A stretch of DNA of 64,000 nucleotides from Candidatus Hepatincola sp. Av (GTDB lineage: Bacteria > Pseudomonadota > Alphaproteobacteria > WRAU01 > Hepatincolaceae): the NCBI GenBank assembly GCA_023518375.1, contig CP068450.1, forward strand, positions 1,240,001 to 1,304,000, written 5' to 3'. The notes beneath the pieces were generated by a model. The model worked only from the letters and a program-made list of their open reading frames with translations. It was not told the DNA's origin and ran no database searches. This document shows, piece after piece, positions 1-10,774 of this stretch. Both the position numbers and the translations under genes were made by a program. Each line of letters opens with the position of its first letter. Position 1 is the stretch's first letter.

Positions 1-155
1 TATGCTATGAAATAAAATATTATTTTTAAACAATAAAATTGCGAAGAAGTTTAAAAATATATATTTTTGATACAGCGGTATTATATACTAGCTAAATAAG
101 AATGTTTTATATACAACCTTAGTATAAATAAACCGTTTTCAAATAAGGATTTAAA

Positions 156-3100
156 ATGGATAAGTATGTAGTTTACGGTAAAAACCAAATTGAAGTTAAT
201 GCTGTAAAGGGGCATAGTTTAGTCGTTTACGCTCATCCAAATGATACAATTAACTTAAATGTTGATATAAGTAGCTTGAAAACAAGTATAGTTAATGGCG
301 ATTTAATTATTGAACTGCTAACAGGAGATAAAATCACCATTGCCAACTATGCTTTAATGTCTATGGCAAATGAAGCTCCTAAAATTAGTGATTTACTAGG
401 TAACCAATATAATTTTCAAAACCTTTTAACTGGTAGTACGGCTATTTATTCCACAGATGATCCTAACGGTTATGTGATTGATAGAAAAATATCGGCACCA
501 ACAGGTTTAAATGATGAAGGGCAATACCTAAATAGTGCCGAAGCTGATATAAATAAAGATGGTGATAAAAATAAGTTAGTAGGTAATATTGATGTTGATG
601 AACAAAACCCTATCTTAGCTACAGAGATTGTTCTTAATACCTATCCAATTCGTACTTTATATAATCCTACAGTCTACCGTTATGATGTCCCTGTAGAATA
701 CCACTATTCTGCAAAAACCATGTTTCAAGAAGATGAGGACGAAAATTTACCTATTGAAGTTTTAGAGCTGAATCCTGTTATTTCTCCTTTATATGGTACA
801 CAAATTGATGTGCAACGCACTGATCCTACCTCTGGTTCGGAATATGAAGCTATTGTTGACCCAATCTTTGGTGGTGGTGATTTAGTAGGTAATGATTATG
901 CGGTGTATCAATACGATCCTCAAGTAGTAGATCTTACTGATGAAACAGGTGATGTTCTCTACCGTGCTTATGACGGTGATACCGTAGTAAGAGGGCTAAA
1001 TATTGGTGTAACTACAGCTAATACTTATATTACAGAAATAAGAGTAGATAGCCTGCCCGCAGGTGTGAAGTTAGTTGGTTCAGAAGATTCTTTGGTACAA
1101 GATATTGGTAATGGTAGTTATATTATTACACCTACTACTAATGCTGCTTCCATTAATGTTTATATGGAATATCCATTGTATATGGCAGATGTTGAGCAAG
1201 CTATAAACATTACTGTGCAAGGCTATAACGATAAATACGATAGTGTAATATATGGTAGTACTTCTGTTAAATTAGACTTTACAGAAGTTAATGATGCTAG
1301 TGATATTAATAACTTTAATCAGTTTAATACTTTTACTTTTTCTACAGGGATAGACCCTTTAATTGTTAATTTAGGTACAGGTAATGACACGGTTATTGGT
1401 TCTAAAGCCAGCCATACTTATAATACAGGGGCAGGGAACGATCAATTTTATTCAGGTACAGGTAATGAAACTGTAAACTTACAAGAAGGCAATGATATTT
1501 TTTATATTAGTGCTGGTAACGATTTAGTAAATGGTGGGGCTGATTCCGATACAATTCAGTTTGATCATAGCGTAATTGATATTACCCAAACTGTAGTAAT
1601 TTTAGGAGAGGGGGCTGTTAATATTACTCCTGAAGATTTCAACGGAAATGTTACTGGTATAGTAAGTTTAAGTAACTTTGAAAGCCTTGTTTTTGAAGAT
1701 GCTGACTATGCTAGTAGTATAGACAAAGATAATACTGTATATATAGATTCAACAGATGGTTTAGACGGGTTTACTATTTCCTTTGGTGGAGGTGACGATA
1801 CCATAGTATTAAATCATGCTACTACTATTTATGCCGATACTTATGAACTTGCAACCTCTGATACTACAGATAGAATTATTTATTATGATGGAGAAACCGT
1901 CGTAGAAAATATCTTGGGGTCTGACGAAAATGATACCCTAATTGGTAGCAATACTGTTGGTATTGGTTTTGATGCAAATGGTGGAGTTGACACCGCCGAT
2001 TATTCAAATTTAGCTGGTGGTGGTATAATATACGATTCTAATGATGGTTCTGTGGTTAAAAATGGAGCTGCTTCAAGTAGCAATGATAAAATACAAGATA
2101 CTGAACATTTTATTGGTACAGTTTTTGATGATACTTTTTATGCTTCATCAACTGGTAGTACAGAATATGATGGCTATAAAACAGATGGTGGAGCCATAGA
2201 TAACGATGTAGTTTCCTATGAAAATGAAACTGTTGGAGTAATTATAGACTACACTTTTAGTTCAGAATACATTTTAGTTAGCAAGACAGATGGTGCGGGT
2301 AACGCTACAACTGATTCCGATAAACTATACTATATTGAAGAGGTAAAGGCTTCTCAGGGGGATGATACCTTTGTTGTAGGTACTGATTCTAGTAATACCT
2401 TTGATGGTTTTGATGGCGAAGATACTCTTGATTATTCCAATGGTAACTTAGGAGTTACCATAACTGTTTCTTCCTCTACTGATGATACTGCTACAGGGTT
2501 AGTTCAAAAATCTAGTTTTATTGACCAATATAGCCATATAGAAAGTTTTATAGGAACTCAATTTGCCGATACCGTAATAGTACAAGATAGTGCTGGTTCA
2601 TTATCTTATGATGGTCAAGGTGATAACGATACTATAGACTATAGTGCCTTAGGTTCTACTGTAGGCGATGAAACCTATATAGTATACGATTTTAGTGATA
2701 GTAATGTTCAAAAATATGATGGTACAGATACTGTAATTTCCACAGATACTATTGATAGTTTTGAAATTATTTATGCAACAGCTAATAATGATACCTTTAT
2801 TCTGCGGAGTGCAACAGACCTTAATTTACTTTACTATGTAGATGGTGGTAATAATGAAGTTGTTGATGTAGCAGATGTTAATAGCACAGGTGATCTCCTA
2901 GTTTTAAATTTTGATAATAACAATGAACTATTAAATTTAGACAATTACACAACTGTATTTGAGAATTTTGAAAGTGTACAATTAGGAGACTACAATAACA
3001 CCATTAGTGTTAGCCAAACTAATAATACTTATGTACATATTTATGGTGGTAGTGCAATAGATACGTTTGATGCTTTTAATTTAGGAAGAACACTAGTATT

Positions 3101-6100
3101 TGATGTTTCTGCCGACCAAATTATAGTACAAGACACTTCAATGTTTGAAATTACAAGGCTATATAACTTTGAAGTTATTAATGGTGGAGCTTTAGATGAT
3201 ACTTTTAATGTTACATCAGATGCAGATTCTTCTTGGGTATTTAATGGTAGTACTGGTAATAATGTGTTAAATTATGGTTCTACAGCGGTAGACCTAAGTA
3301 TAGATATAGAAGCAGGAACAGTTGAAAAGTCTGGCGGTTCTGGGGTAGATGAATTTACCAATATTACTCAAGTAATAGGAGGTGATGGTAACGATACTTT
3401 CTATGTAGACCCTAATTCTAATATAATTATTGATGGTGGTGGAGGTACAAGGAATGTTGCATCTTTTGAGAATTCCATTTTTTCTATGGATGTCAATGAT
3501 AGTGATCTTGTAGGTCAATACGCTAATATCCAAGCCTTTATTTTAACAGATAATAACGATTCCATTACTTTTACTGATAATTCACTAAGTGCTGTGCCTA
3601 TAGATATTGAAGGTGGTGGCAGCACAGATACAGTTTACATTGGACCAGATATTGATGGTGTTAGCTATATAATAGGGGACTCTACCACAAGTGGAGTTAC
3701 TTTAGATATTGGTTTAGCATCAACAGAAACTGAAAAGTTGAAAAATTTTGAAGTACTAAATGGTAGTACAGGAGACGATACCTATACCGTTAATACACTA
3801 GATAATTCTGATTTATCTAGTGATGGTAGCTTGTCTTTCAATGGGGAAACAGGAACAGATACTGTAGATTTTTCAAGTATAACCACAGGTTTAGATGTTA
3901 GAATAGGAGTAACAGGTTTAGATTTTACAGATCCTAGCTTAAGCTACATTTCAGTAGTAACAACAGGTGATGATCCTGATGATACAGGAGTAAATATAGA
4001 TTACCTCCACGATATTGAAACAGTTACTTTAACTAATCAAAACGATACCTTGTATCTTAACTTAGTAGCTATGTCTACTACTAACCTTGCTAATATTGTT
4101 GTAGATATGGGTGCTGGTACAGATACTTTGAATTTTAGTGAAGGTTCAAATGGTGCTATTACCTTTAATATGGAATCCCTAGAAATTACCTACGGTGCAG
4201 GGCAAGTTGTAGATATTAGTAATATTACAGGTTGGGAAAAGATAGTAGGTACTAGTGGTGATGATACTTTTTTAATTGCCAATAATAGTGAAAATATAGG
4301 AATAGATGGTGGTTTAGGTATAGATACAGCCGACTATAGTGCTGTTAGTGGTTCTGTAACTGTAGATACAATAAACAGTGAAATTATTGTAGGTGTAGGT
4401 GGAGATCCTGCAGATTTTACTAGTATAGAAAAGTTACGTTTATCTAATCAAGATGATACCATTATTGGTTCTACTGCCTCTAACTTACAAGTAGATTCTA
4501 GTGACGGTATAGATACACTAGATTACTCTCAAGCCGATGTTAGTGGTTTGTCTTCTGGTTATTTGTTTAATATCAATGGTGATTCCAGTTATATAATAAA
4601 AGATCAATTAAATTCCTATTATGATCTTATAGAAAATACAGAAGTTTTTATTGGTACCAATGCCAACGATACCTTTAATGTGGAAACATTACCTACAGCT
4701 GGTTTAAGTATAGATGGGCAAGATGGCAGAGATACCCTAAATATTTCTGATACTATAGCCGAAAATTCAGGAGGTTTAGTTTTTGATCTAACCGCCGGAG
4801 AATTAAAAGATGCTACTACTAATGATGTAATTATGGAAATTAGTTCCTTTGAGGTTTTATCTGGTACTAGCTTTGATGATACCTATATTGTATCAGATAC
4901 TACTTTCTTTACAGAGCAAGGTTCAATAACTGCCGATGAAAATACTATAGCAGGTGATACCTTAGATCTAACAGGTTTAGATGTTGCATTTGGTGTTTCT
5001 GTTAATTTACAACAAGGTAGACTATATTTAATAGATGGTGGCGTGATTGATGCAGAATCTTATATTACAGTTAATAGTGTAGAAAATATTAATTTAGGTG
5101 CAGGAGATGATGAGGTTATCTATGCCGATAGTGTAAATGGTGGCATAACAAACATAGATGGCGGTGGCGGAGACAATTTTATTTCCTTTGAAGATCTACA
5201 CGTAGCAATAAGCGATGATATAACCACAATTAATGTTAGTGGTAGTACTATAACTTTTTCTAATTTTAATAGCTATAAGTTCACAATTTTTGATGATAAT
5301 ATCATTATAAGTGATAGTTCTGCTAGTATTGGCTATACTCTAGATGGTTATAATGGCACCAACGATACTCTAGACTACAGCACCTATACATCAACTGGAA
5401 TTACCATTGATGTTACCGCAGGTGGTACCACCATAACTCGTGATACTGTTACCGATGATGTAACTAATTTTGAACATTTTATTTTAACCTCAGGAGATGA
5501 TACCATTAATGTATCAACGGGAGGCGTTTATAATATAGATGGTTCCTCTGGTACAGATTCATTATCTTATGATGCTATGGCAATAGGTACTACTATAACG
5601 CTAGACTTCTCATCTCATGTTGCATATTTGTTTGGCTTAGGAGGTATTGTTGGGTATAATCAATTTTCTAATATAGAAGAGTTTACTTTAACCAGTGGAT
5701 CCGATGTTGTTTATATAGCAGATGATGCCACAGATGTTACTATTAATGGTAATGGTGGGTCAGATATTATAGATTTTTCCAGAGCTTCAGGCAGCTTAAC
5801 TTTCACTGAAGGGGTAAGTGGGAGTAGTGCAATAGTTGGTACTGCAACTTACACTTTAGATGATAGTTTTGTTCAAGTTGCAGGTACTAACCAAGATGAT
5901 ACTTTTATTTTATCAGGTATTGGTGGCGGGAATTATTCTGGGGGGCAAGGCAATGATACTTTAAGTTATGCTACCGCTACCGAGGGAGTTACTATTGATA
6001 TTAGCCAAGGTACCGCTACAACTAGTGCAGGCTCTGATGATTTTGCCTCTATGGAAGAATTTATTGGTAGTGGTTTTGATGATAATTTTATAGGCTTAAA

Positions 6101-9100
6101 TAACTATTCTGTATATACCATAGATGGTGGTGCAGGGACAGATAACGTAAGCTATACAGATTGTTTAGTAGCTATTACTGTAACCGTAGATGCCGCTGGT
6201 AATGTTACCATAGATAAAGGGCTAGAAACTGCCGATAATTTAACCTCTATAGAATCTTATACCGGAACAAGATACAACGATACCTTCACTGTAGATATTA
6301 ATGGTGTTGCAGGTATTACTTTAGATGGTTCTTCTGGTTCAGATGTTTTAATATTAACAGATTCTACCTTAACTACAGGTGAAGGCTTAAACATAACCTA
6401 CGATACCAATGGTTTATACGATACCACTGCAGGTTCTACAGAAGCTTTACAAATAGCTAATTTTGAAACTGTAGAGCTTACAGATGAAGATGATGAACTA
6501 AATTTAACTCTACAAGCTGGGAACGCCACAGGCTTTAATTTAGGTTTAGGTGCTAATACTTTAACGGTAAATACTGCCGCTTTAGGTTCTACCGTATTTA
6601 ATTACTCAGGCACAACTTCTACCTTAAATATAAATACAGCTAGTTCTAACAATATGGTAACTGGTACTATAGATACTTTAAATATAACCGCTACATCAAA
6701 TGTAGATTTACGAGTTTCCAATATAGATTTTTCCACAGCAAATTTTACAAACATTAATGTGGACTCAGCCGTTCCTGTTAGTAGTTTGTATTTATCTAGT
6801 TATACAGGGCTAACTTCTATTGGTGTTTCCGATAGTGTCTATTTTAATGGTACCAATAGTGCTACTACACAAGGTTTAAACCTGTCAGGAATAGATAACG
6901 TATACTTTACAGACGCTACCTTGTTAACAGTAAATTATAATTTATCCGCTACTAGTGCTGATATCTTTTTATCTTTTGCTGGTTCTGTAGATATTAATAT
7001 GGCGTCTTCCACAGCAGAGGTAGACCTAGCCTATAATGGCTCAACCACCACAATTACCGATGGTACCAATAATTTAGGCTCTTTTCGGGTAACAAATATG
7101 GGAGACAGTACTTTAACTTATAGCTCTTCACCTAACTTGAATATCAGTATAAATTCTAATGCTTCTATTAGTTATTTTAATACTGTTAATGTTACGGTTG
7201 CTGATGTTAGTATAGATCTATCTGGCTATAACGGTTATTTACAGCCCGTTACCTTTGACGCTGGTACAACTTCTACTACAACCTTAAGTATAGCTTTTAA
7301 TACAACCTCCTTTACTACTATAAATTATAATGGAGCTATGGACTTAACTTTAAGATCCCAAGATGATGAACTAATTGTTAATGATCTTGCCTCTGTGGAA
7401 GAAGCAAACATAGATGGCGGTGGGGGTAGTGATACTGTAACCTTTACTAGTACCGATCCTTATCAGGTATTTTATGATACGGGTATATATTGGTCTGGAG
7501 ATCAATTCGTACCAGATACGATGCCAACTAATCAGTTTAGTAATTTTGAAGAAATAGTGTTGGATGCTGATGATGTTTATTCTACTTATGGTTATGAGAA
7601 TGGAGTTATGGTACAGGTAGATACAGATGTTCCTAATGTTATTGATACTGTAATTCTTCCAGAACTATATTCAACAGAAGAGTTAGACGCTTTAGGCTTA
7701 AGTGGTATGAATATGATTGATACTATGTCTCGTAGTACCTTAGATTTTAATAATCCTTCAGGAGTGTATGTAACAATTTCCTTTGATATTAATGCCGAAG
7801 ACCCAACCAGAGTAGATGATAGGTTATTTAATGTAGATGGTACTTATAATGATGGTAGTAGTTCTTATAGCGTTCATGGTGAAAATGTGCGGTATATGTA
7901 TGGTACTGCAGGAGATGATACTTTTACTTTTGCTACCTTAACTTACGATCAAGCTGCTAGTTTAGCATATTATTTATCTGGTGGTTATGAATTATATGAC
8001 TCTGAAGTTCCTAATGGAGCCAAATTATATCTAGATCAAGACCCAGGGGGAAATGATATAGTAGATTTATCAGCTATCCAGACCTCAGATCATAGTTATA
8101 TGAATGACCCTAATTGGGATGGAAGCAATGGTGGAATCGATGGTGATTATTTCTCTTATAAATTAGTTACAAGTGATAGTATCGCTCAGGACACTCAATT
8201 AATTACGTTAGGAGTTAATGCCCATAATAACACTTATGCTCCTAACGAGATGGGTAATTTATATGGTGTGGTTTCAATGGAAGATGTAGAAGAAATAGAT
8301 TTACCTAATGCCGATATTATTATAGACCAACTTAATTATGATAACGACCTCACTATTGTGGGTACTAAATCATCTAACCCACAAAATGTGGCTGTAATTC
8401 TTAGTAATGATGGTAAAACTACTTACAGCTCTGTGTTAGACGGTGTTGATGGTGCAACTGTGGGTGTGTATGATAACGGTACCACAACTTATGCTAGAAC
8501 CTTATATAATATACCAGTGATTGAATTTGGTCATGAGGTTTCTAATGAAATTATTGTAGCTCCAAGTGGTGTAGCCTATGATTCATCTATGGTGGAGCTT
8601 AGATTATCAGGGAATACTTCGAATGATGAAAATGTTTCTGGTAATTATGATACTGTAGATTTTTCTAATTTAGATGAAGGGCTAACTTTTACCTATGGAG
8701 CTTGGGACACTTTAGAGGAAGTATACTATTCACCAGATACCTATAAAGCAGCCAATGCTACAGGTTCTGATACTTTTACTGGTGATGTTACGGATAGTGA
8801 ATATTATGATTGGATTGAACCGATTGGTGGTCCAAATGCTTTAGTAGCTGGTATTGTGGTTACTGATAATACGGACTACTTTCATTTAAATGATACTGAT
8901 GGGTACGACCAAAGTTTATATTACCGTATTAATGGTGTTGAAGAAATTACAGCCACCTCAGGTGATGATACTTGGGTATGGGGGCAAGCGTTGTATAAAA
9001 CCACCGATCAAAATATCTACAATGCTGAAAGATATTCAATTAATGTCAATCAAACTGTTTTACAAGTAATTGATGGAGGAGCAGGATTTGATACCGTAGA

Positions 9101-10742
9101 TGTAATTGGTTATAATGCTTCTACTCGTTCCAACGGAGTAAGGGAAGAGTTTCATCGGGAATTAACTTTTACCTATGATGTAGAAACTGTGTTAGCTATT
9201 ACTCAGACTAGTACTATTAATCATGCATCATATGATCCAATTATGAGTAATTTAGAATATAATAATTTTGAAGCCTATACTTCCGATGATTACGGTTACA
9301 GCCATGCAGATATGATGACCGGAAACTACTATAACGGCGTAGATGATGATTTAACCATTAATATGGCAAGCGAAGATGCTTTTGTTAGTGGAGCCGACAC
9401 CTTAGAGTTTGATTTAGGTGGGCGGTATTTTAGTAATACTTCTGATGCTAGCACTATGAATCAACAAACTGTTACTTTAGACTATACCGCTTTACCTACT
9501 ACTCATACTGCTGCTACTCGTATGTCTTGGTTACAAGACCCTAATCAAGGAACATGGGGCGATGATGCTCATGGCCATACCGATAGCTATATTTCTATAG
9601 ATATTGGTTATAATTTTGAGTATTCCACTATTAACCTTAAGAATTTTGATACCTTAGTAATAAAAGGAGCTGGTAGTGGATCGATTGGTCAGGAGGATGC
9701 ACAAACTAGCCTAAGTTTTAATTCTGATGTTAATTTTGATGCTCTAGATGGTAAAACCTTTACTTTTACTGTAACTAGTATGTCTAATAATGGTTTTGAT
9801 ACAACAGTACGTTTGTATAGCAATTATAATTATAGCTATGATACTTCAGACTCTAATACTTTAATGATATATAATGATGCTGATAGTAGTAATGATTATA
9901 CAACAGGAGAGCAATACTTTGATGTATACTTTACCTATGGTTATACTACTCTTTTACTTACTTCCCCAGACGCAGGCTATTACTTTGATGAAAATGGTGA
10001 ATATGTAGCCCCCGATGGTTATACCTATTATACCGACTCTTCTGGTAGCATTCATTTAGTAGAAGATAACAGTGCTTACAATAACTACCAAGCCCCCGAA
10101 GCTGAAGAGCTACCACCACAACCTATGGTAGAAGTTAATAGTAAAAATATGCACCAACAAGATGGAGATGCAACTATTAATACTAATAATACAACCTCTA
10201 ATTTACATGACGCTTTAAATAACTTTTTAGAAAATCATGAAACCTTACAAGATGATCTAACCAATTATATTAGTAAACATGAAGGAAATATGGCTAACCA
10301 TTCTGGTAACTTATTAGAAGATATTTTTAATTTAGTTAACAATCCAGATCATAACCTTCATAATTTAAAAGGTAATTTACAAAATGCTAATTTAAGCCAT
10401 TTTAATGATTTTATTGAAAATATGCACCAGAATCATGCTGATTCTAACCCTGTGCAACAAGCAGATGCAACTTTAGACTTAAATTCACTATTTAACAATG
10501 TTTCACACTTAGCAGAAAATAACCAAGATCAACATGATAGTTTAATTAGTACTATACAAAACATTAACAATTTATCTGAAGAAGTGATAAACTATACCCA
10601 GCAACAAGATGAAGCCAATAGCTTAAGTTTTGCTTTAGATGATATGCTTTCAGTAGGGGGAGACGATCATAATGCAACCCTAAGTGTAGAAAGCCATTCT
10701 AAAACCAAAAGCCATGGCGGTAGCCACGGTTCTCATGGTTAA
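156..10742 (+). CDS. Giant RTX-like repeat protein, probable type I-secreted surface adhesin
   Basis: 3528 residues. There is no Sec signal peptide. Residues 1-90 resemble the BapA-type prefix domain of large secreted adhesins (short beta strands, then 'GDKITIANYAL'). Residues about 405-475 carry RTX-like turns (GTGNDT, GAGND, GTGNET). From about 600 to 2130 a degenerate unit of roughly 65-80 residues recurs: a G(T/S)xxDDTFxV turn, a DGGxGxDTxDYS turn, a beta segment and an IExF segment; I count about 25 DDT-type turns overall. Residues about 2130-2400 form a different Ser/Thr/Asn-rich beta-like block. About 2450-3310 hold larger irregular modules. From about 3312 (QAPEAEELPPQP) a helical Asn/His/Gln-rich tail ends in HGGSHGSHG. 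Only one Cys was noticed (residue 2003), as is common in type I substrates. AAGGA lies 6 nt before the ATG. Calcium binding, secretion route and adhesion are inferred; no ABC exporter, membrane-fusion or TolC gene lies in the window. Confidence 0.8.
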   Translation: MDKYVVYGKNQIEVNAVKGHSLVVYAHPNDTINLNVDISSLKTSIVNGDLIIELLTGDKITIANYALMSMANEAPKISDLLGNQYNFQNLLTGSTAIYSTDDPNGYVIDRKISAPTGLNDEGQYLNSAEADINKDGDKNKLVGNIDVDEQNPILATEIVLNTYPIRTLYNPTVYRYDVPVEYHYSAKTMFQEDEDENLPIEVLELNPVISPLYGTQIDVQRTDPTSGSEYEAIVDPIFGGGDLVGNDYAVYQYDPQVVDLTDETGDVLYRAYDGDTVVRGLNIGVTTANTYITEIRVDSLPAGVKLVGSEDSLVQDIGNGSYIITPTTNAASINVYMEYPLYMADVEQAINITVQGYNDKYDSVIYGSTSVKLDFTEVNDASDINNFNQFNTFTFSTGIDPLIVNLGTGNDTVIGSKASHTYNTGAGNDQFYSGTGNETVNLQEGNDIFYISAGNDLVNGGADSDTIQFDHSVIDITQTVVILGEGAVNITPEDFNGNVTGIVSLSNFESLVFEDADYASSIDKDNTVYIDSTDGLDGFTISFGGGDDTIVLNHATTIYADTYELATSDTTDRIIYYDGETVVENILGSDENDTLIGSNTVGIGFDANGGVDTADYSNLAGGGIIYDSNDGSVVKNGAASSSNDKIQDTEHFIGTVFDDTFYASSTGSTEYDGYKTDGGAIDNDVVSYENETVGVIIDYTFSSEYILVSKTDGAGNATTDSDKLYYIEEVKASQGDDTFVVGTDSSNTFDGFDGEDTLDYSNGNLGVTITVSSSTDDTATGLVQKSSFIDQYSHIESFIGTQFADTVIVQDSAGSLSYDGQGDNDTIDYSALGSTVGDETYIVYDFSDSNVQKYDGTDTVISTDTIDSFEIIYATANNDTFILRSATDLNLLYYVDGGNNEVVDVADVNSTGDLLVLNFDNNNELLNLDNYTTVFENFESVQLGDYNNTISVSQTNNTYVHIYGGSAIDTFDAFNLGRTLVFDVSADQIIVQDTSMFEITRLYNFEVINGGALDDTFNVTSDADSSWVFNGSTGNNVLNYGSTAVDLSIDIEAGTVEKSGGSGVDEFTNITQVIGGDGNDTFYVDPNSNIIIDGGGGTRNVASFENSIFSMDVNDSDLVGQYANIQAFILTDNNDSITFTDNSLSAVPIDIEGGGSTDTVYIGPDIDGVSYIIGDSTTSGVTLDIGLASTETEKLKNFEVLNGSTGDDTYTVNTLDNSDLSSDGSLSFNGETGTDTVDFSSITTGLDVRIGVTGLDFTDPSLSYISVVTTGDDPDDTGVNIDYLHDIETVTLTNQNDTLYLNLVAMSTTNLANIVVDMGAGTDTLNFSEGSNGAITFNMESLEITYGAGQVVDISNITGWEKIVGTSGDDTFLIANNSENIGIDGGLGIDTADYSAVSGSVTVDTINSEIIVGVGGDPADFTSIEKLRLSNQDDTIIGSTASNLQVDSSDGIDTLDYSQADVSGLSSGYLFNINGDSSYIIKDQLNSYYDLIENTEVFIGTNANDTFNVETLPTAGLSIDGQDGRDTLNISDTIAENSGGLVFDLTAGELKDATTNDVIMEISSFEVLSGTSFDDTYIVSDTTFFTEQGSITADENTIAGDTLDLTGLDVAFGVSVNLQQGRLYLIDGGVIDAESYITVNSVENINLGAGDDEVIYADSVNGGITNIDGGGGDNFISFEDLHVAISDDITTINVSGSTITFSNFNSYKFTIFDDNIIISDSSASIGYTLDGYNGTNDTLDYSTYTSTGITIDVTAGGTTITRDTVTDDVTNFEHFILTSGDDTINVSTGGVYNIDGSSGTDSLSYDAMAIGTTITLDFSSHVAYLFGLGGIVGYNQFSNIEEFTLTSGSDVVYIADDATDVTINGNGGSDIIDFSRASGSLTFTEGVSGSSAIVGTATYTLDDSFVQVAGTNQDDTFILSGIGGGNYSGGQGNDTLSYATATEGVTIDISQGTATTSAGSDDFASMEEFIGSGFDDNFIGLNNYSVYTIDGGAGTDNVSYTDCLVAITVTVDAAGNVTIDKGLETADNLTSIESYTGTRYNDTFTVDINGVAGITLDGSSGSDVLILTDSTLTTGEGLNITYDTNGLYDTTAGSTEALQIANFETVELTDEDDELNLTLQAGNATGFNLGLGANTLTVNTAALGSTVFNYSGTTSTLNINTASSNNMVTGTIDTLNITATSNVDLRVSNIDFSTANFTNINVDSAVPVSSLYLSSYTGLTSIGVSDSVYFNGTNSATTQGLNLSGIDNVYFTDATLLTVNYNLSATSADIFLSFAGSVDINMASSTAEVDLAYNGSTTTITDGTNNLGSFRVTNMGDSTLTYSSSPNLNISINSNASISYFNTVNVTVADVSIDLSGYNGYLQPVTFDAGTTSTTTLSIAFNTTSFTTINYNGAMDLTLRSQDDELIVNDLASVEEANIDGGGGSDTVTFTSTDPYQVFYDTGIYWSGDQFVPDTMPTNQFSNFEEIVLDADDVYSTYGYENGVMVQVDTDVPNVIDTVILPELYSTEELDALGLSGMNMIDTMSRSTLDFNNPSGVYVTISFDINAEDPTRVDDRLFNVDGTYNDGSSSYSVHGENVRYMYGTAGDDTFTFATLTYDQAASLAYYLSGGYELYDSEVPNGAKLYLDQDPGGNDIVDLSAIQTSDHSYMNDPNWDGSNGGIDGDYFSYKLVTSDSIAQDTQLITLGVNAHNNTYAPNEMGNLYGVVSMEDVEEIDLPNADIIIDQLNYDNDLTIVGTKSSNPQNVAVILSNDGKTTYSSVLDGVDGATVGVYDNGTTTYARTLYNIPVIEFGHEVSNEIIVAPSGVAYDSSMVELRLSGNTSNDENVSGNYDTVDFSNLDEGLTFTYGAWDTLEEVYYSPDTYKAANATGSDTFTGDVTDSEYYDWIEPIGGPNALVAGIVVTDNTDYFHLNDTDGYDQSLYYRINGVEEITATSGDDTWVWGQALYKTTDQNIYNAERYSINVNQTVLQVIDGGAGFDTVDVIGYNASTRSNGVREEFHRELTFTYDVETVLAITQTSTINHASYDPIMSNLEYNNFEAYTSDDYGYSHADMMTGNYYNGVDDDLTINMASEDAFVSGADTLEFDLGGRYFSNTSDASTMNQQTVTLDYTALPTTHTAATRMSWLQDPNQGTWGDDAHGHTDSYISIDIGYNFEYSTINLKNFDTLVIKGAGSGSIGQEDAQTSLSFNSDVNFDALDGKTFTFTVTSMSNNGFDTTVRLYSNYNYSYDTSDSNTLMIYNDADSSNDYTTGEQYFDVYFTYGYTTLLLTSPDAGYYFDENGEYVAPDGYTYYTDSSGSIHLVEDNSAYNNYQAPEAEELPPQPMVEVNSKNMHQQDGDATINTNNTTSNLHDALNNFLENHETLQDDLTNYISKHEGNMANHSGNLLEDIFNLVNNPDHNLHNLKGNLQNANLSHFNDFIENMHQNHADSNPVQQADATLDLNSLFNNVSHLAENNQDQHDSLISTIQNINNLSEEVINYTQQQDEANSLSFALDDMLSVGGDDHNATLSVESHSKTKSHGGSHGSHG

Positions 10743-10774
10743 ATAGTAAATGTTAGGTAAATAATTATATAAAT

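Noticed and set aside
67-89. Promoter TTGATA...TATACT before the giant gene
   Set aside because: The spacer is only about 11 nt, too short for a sigma70 promoter.
3294-3533. Minus-strand frame of 79 codons within the giant gene
   Set aside because: Chance open frame opposite a repetitive coding region, without a family match or ribosome-binding site.
156-10742. Repeats in the giant gene as a CRISPR or DNA tandem array
   Set aside because: The repetition is at protein level with diverged DNA, in one continuous frame, with no constant-length spacers.
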